Shown one piece after another: positions 62,247-64,000 of a DNA stretch of 64,000 nucleotides. Source of the DNA: Flavobacteriaceae bacterium PS02293 (GTDB taxonomy: Bacteria > Bacteroidota > Bacteroidia > Flavobacteriales > Weeksellaceae); NCBI GenBank assembly GCA_029960045.1, contig JASCOV010000004.1, positions 310,001 through 374,000 of the forward strand, given 5' to 3'. Every line of letters starts with the position of its first letter. The stretch's first letter is position 1. The translations under genes were made by a program, and so were the position numbers. The notes under the pieces were generated by a model. The model was not told the DNA's origin. It worked only from the letters and a program-made list of their open reading frames with translations, and did no database searches.

Positions 62247-63155
62247 ATGATAAATTTTGTTCTCATCATCATCTGTATCGCTGCCGGAATGATTTTCAAA
62301 TCTACCAAGACCATTCATCCGGATGCACATAAAGGTATTAATACCTGGATCATTTATCTCGGGTTACCGGCGGTATCATTCAAATATCTGCCAAAAGTAG
62401 AGTGGTCTCAGGAAATGCTCTTTCCGGTTTTGAGTACAGTTCTGATTGCGTTTGGAAGCTGGGCGTTTATGCTGATGTATAGTAAGTTAAAAAACTATTC
62501 ACCAAGATCTGGAAGCAGTTTGGAATTAGCGAGCGGCTACAGCAATACGTCATTTATTGGATTTCCATTAATTGCTGCTTTTTACGGAGAGCAATATCTG
62601 AGCATTGCCATTATTTGTGATCAGACGATGTTCTTTATGCTTTCTACGATGGGAATAATCGCTGCTGTGAAGGGTGGAAGCAGATCCGGAAAAGTGAGTG
62701 CCACATTTATTCTGAAACGACTTTTTACATTTCCTCCGTTTTTAGGATGCATCAGCGCATTGATTTTATCTCAATTGATTGACCTCGATTTTGCATTGCC
62801 TTTGTTTGATAAATTGGCGGCGACAGTTATTCCATTGGCATTGTTTTCTGTTGGGTTACAACTTAAATTCAATGGGTGGAAGAAACTGATTCCGCAGATT
62901 TCAACTTCATTAGTTTACAAATTGGTACTTGCGCCCATACTTATTTTATTAATGGCTTTAATTTTTGGAATCAAAGGCGATATTGCGAAGATCAGTATTT
63001 TCGAAGCAGCAATGCCGACAGTGGTTACGGCAAGCATCATCGCAGAACAGTTCCGTCTGAATACCAAACTTGTCAATCTGATTATAGGTATCAGTATTCT
63101 CGTTGGTTTCTTTACGAGTGCAATCTGGTTTCAGGTGATTGAATTGATATTTTAA
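62247..63155 (+). CDS. AEC-family transporter (auxin efflux carrier superfamily)
   Basis: This 302-residue inner-membrane protein has about ten helices in two five-helix halves. Conserved AEC features are the crossover-like GYSNTSFIGFPLIAAFYGE in helix 4, LPLFDKLAATVIPLALFSVGLQL and the final EAAMPTVVTASIIAEQF. Bacterial members export organic acids or amino-acid-derived compounds; the substrate here is not evident. The gene converges on the hemolysin III gene with only four bases between the stops. Confidence 0.92.
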   Translation: MINFVLIIICIAAGMIFKSTKTIHPDAHKGINTWIIYLGLPAVSFKYLPKVEWSQEMLFPVLSTVLIAFGSWAFMLMYSKLKNYSPRSGSSLELASGYSNTSFIGFPLIAAFYGEQYLSIAIICDQTMFFMLSTMGIIAAVKGGSRSGKVSATFILKRLFTFPPFLGCISALILSQLIDLDFALPLFDKLAATVIPLALFSVGLQLKFNGWKKLIPQISTSLVYKLVLAPILILLMALIFGIKGDIAKISIFEAAMPTVVTASIIAEQFRLNTKLVNLIIGISILVGFFTSAIWFQVIELIF

Positions 63156-63159
63156 AATC

Positions 63160-63795
63160 TTAAGGAAGAATAAAAAAGAAAATCGCGCAAAAGTGCATAA
63201 TACTTCCGCCTAAAACAAACAGATGCCAGATCGGATGATAAAACGGCTTCCTGTCTTTAGCATAAAAATAAATCCCAAAAGTGTAACACAACCCACCAAG
63301 AATGATGAATGACAATGCACCAGTAGAGAGATTCTCAATCATCGGTTTGATAGCGATAATAGATGCCCAACCCATCAAAGCATAAAGCGAAAGAGAGATC
63401 TTCTCATTATTTCTGAGTGGCGAGAATTTAAAAATAAAACCTATCAGAGCCATTCCCCAAATCAACCCAAACATACTCCAGCCCCAAACGCCTTTCAAAC
63501 CTAGTAATGCTACCGGCGTGTAAGTCCCGGCGATCAAAATGTAAATGCTGAGATGGTCTATTTTCTGGCAGATCTTTTTCCACTTCAATCTGTAAACGGC
63601 GTGATAGACTGTGGAAGCAGAGTACAGTAAAATCAAACTAATCCCAAAGATCAGAGAGCAGGCAATCGCAATTGTATTTTCACTAATGACTGAATAGTAG
63701 ATCATCAAAACCAAAGCGACAACCGACAAAACCACGCCAAGCCCGTGTGTGATCACGTTGAATAATTCCTCTTTTTTTCTGTTTTTCTTCGGCAT
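63160..63795 (-). CDS. Hemolysin III / PAQR family membrane protein
   Basis: This 211-residue protein has seven membrane helices and the YqfA/HlyIII motifs. The conserved His/Asp metal-site residues are in THGLGVVLS, SASTVYHAVY, KIDHLSIYILIAGTYTPVAL and the C-terminal HPIWHLFVLGGSIMHFCAI. The ATG at 63795 is chosen because the longer form would need a TTG start. Despite the family name, a haemolytic role is not shown; members are linked to membrane lipid homeostasis. Confidence 0.92.
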   Translation of the reverse strand: MPKKNRKKEELFNVITHGLGVVLSVVALVLMIYYSVISENTIAIACSLIFGISLILLYSASTVYHAVYRLKWKKICQKIDHLSIYILIAGTYTPVALLGLKGVWGWSMFGLIWGMALIGFIFKFSPLRNNEKISLSLYALMGWASIIAIKPMIENLSTGALSFIILGGLCYTFGIYFYAKDRKPFYHPIWHLFVLGGSIMHFCAIFFFILP

Positions 63796-63925
63796 ATTTT
63801 TGATTTTAAACAAAGTTAGTTAATTCAAATTTTCAGATAATTGAGAAGGTTTGAGTTTAACATAATTTTATATTTAAGTAATTTTAAATGTAAAGTCAAC
63901 TGTTTCTATTGAAGTTAAAAATCAT

Positions 63926-63933
63926 TAGTTTTG
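63926..63933 (+). promoter_or_regulatory. -7 promoter element for the gene at the right edge
   Basis: TAGTTTTG matches TAnnTTTG, 13 bases before the ATG at 63947. A TTTC lies 19 bases upstream. Confidence 0.5.
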
Positions 63934-63946
63934 ATAAAAAATAAGA

Positions 63947-64000
63947 ATGAAGCTTTTTCTTTTAATTCCATTACTAATTTCACAGGCGTTCTTTTCACAA
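63947..64000 (+). CDS. Start of a secreted protein gene, cut by the window edge
   Basis: Only 18 codons are visible: MKLFLLIPLLISQAFFSQ, a typical flavobacterial signal peptide with the cleavage-proximal FSQ. It is preceded by a -7 element. Nothing can be said about the mature protein. Confidence 0.65.
   Translation, partial: MKLFLLIPLLISQAFFSQ

Overview
The window looks like chromosomal DNA of a flavobacterium, most probably Chryseobacterium or a close relative in the Weeksellaceae. This is inferred from several things: low G+C content; starts that mostly lack Shine-Dalgarno sequences but often have a Bacteroidota -7 element (TAnnTTTG) about 20 bases upstream; a type IX secretion (T9SS) C-terminal sorting domain; a lipoprotein form of TamA (TamL) paired with TamB; many short lipoproteins; and several families of short intergenic repeats. 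I saw no rRNA, tRNA, CRISPR array, insertion sequence or prophage.

Layout. 1-9834: the 5' part of an AsmA/DUF748-like protein, then a tripartite RND efflux operon (adaptor, pump, outer-membrane factor) behind a TetR regulator with four matching operator-like palindromes, then a PL10-type pectate lyase. 9893-17413: tamB-tamL, the outer-membrane assembly module, with its own promoter and leader hairpin. 17435-27238: a stress block holding an alpha/beta hydrolase, a four-gene operon (bicupin, DUF1275 protein, peroxiredoxin, DsbA-like protein), an SRPBCC-like protein, an ABM-domain membrane protein, a hybrid histidine kinase, a LytTR response regulator and Dps. Three of these transcription units share one promoter architecture: a 9-12-9 direct repeat exactly 30 bases from a TGTAAA-type -10 element. 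This fits control by the LytTR regulator encoded in the same block. A six-copy 41-bp tandem array lies beside one of these sites.

27283-32258 is a run of secreted or membrane proteins of unknown function, two of them sharing a domain. 32414-38794 holds a DJ-1/PfpI protein, a stand-alone MnmA C-terminal-like protein, a T9SS-exported endonuclease I, a GH3 beta-glucosidase and a small unknown protein. 38919-51663 is a reductive pyrimidine degradation cluster. A divergent Lrp/AsnC regulator precedes a CoA-acylating semialdehyde dehydrogenase, a class III transaminase, an NCS1 permease, dihydropyrimidinase, a nitrilase-type beta-ureidopropionase, PreT and PreA. A second (M20-type) carbamoyl amidohydrolase and an FMN reductase follow. 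Together these would take uracil or thymine to beta-alanine-type products and on to acyl-CoA.

51667-55439 carries a very small transcription unit and the purM-purN-purH genes, each preceded by a hairpin. 55586-61231 holds the two separate enzymes of proline catabolism (proline dehydrogenase and P5C dehydrogenase), PncA nicotinamidase, a DUF421 membrane protein and small proteins. 61260-64000 holds a lipoprotein followed by an orphan T9SS sorting-domain remnant, an AEC transporter, a hemolysin III family protein and the start of one more secreted protein. Four copies of a long imperfect-palindrome repeat, two of them with nested insertions, are spread over 18-41 kb.
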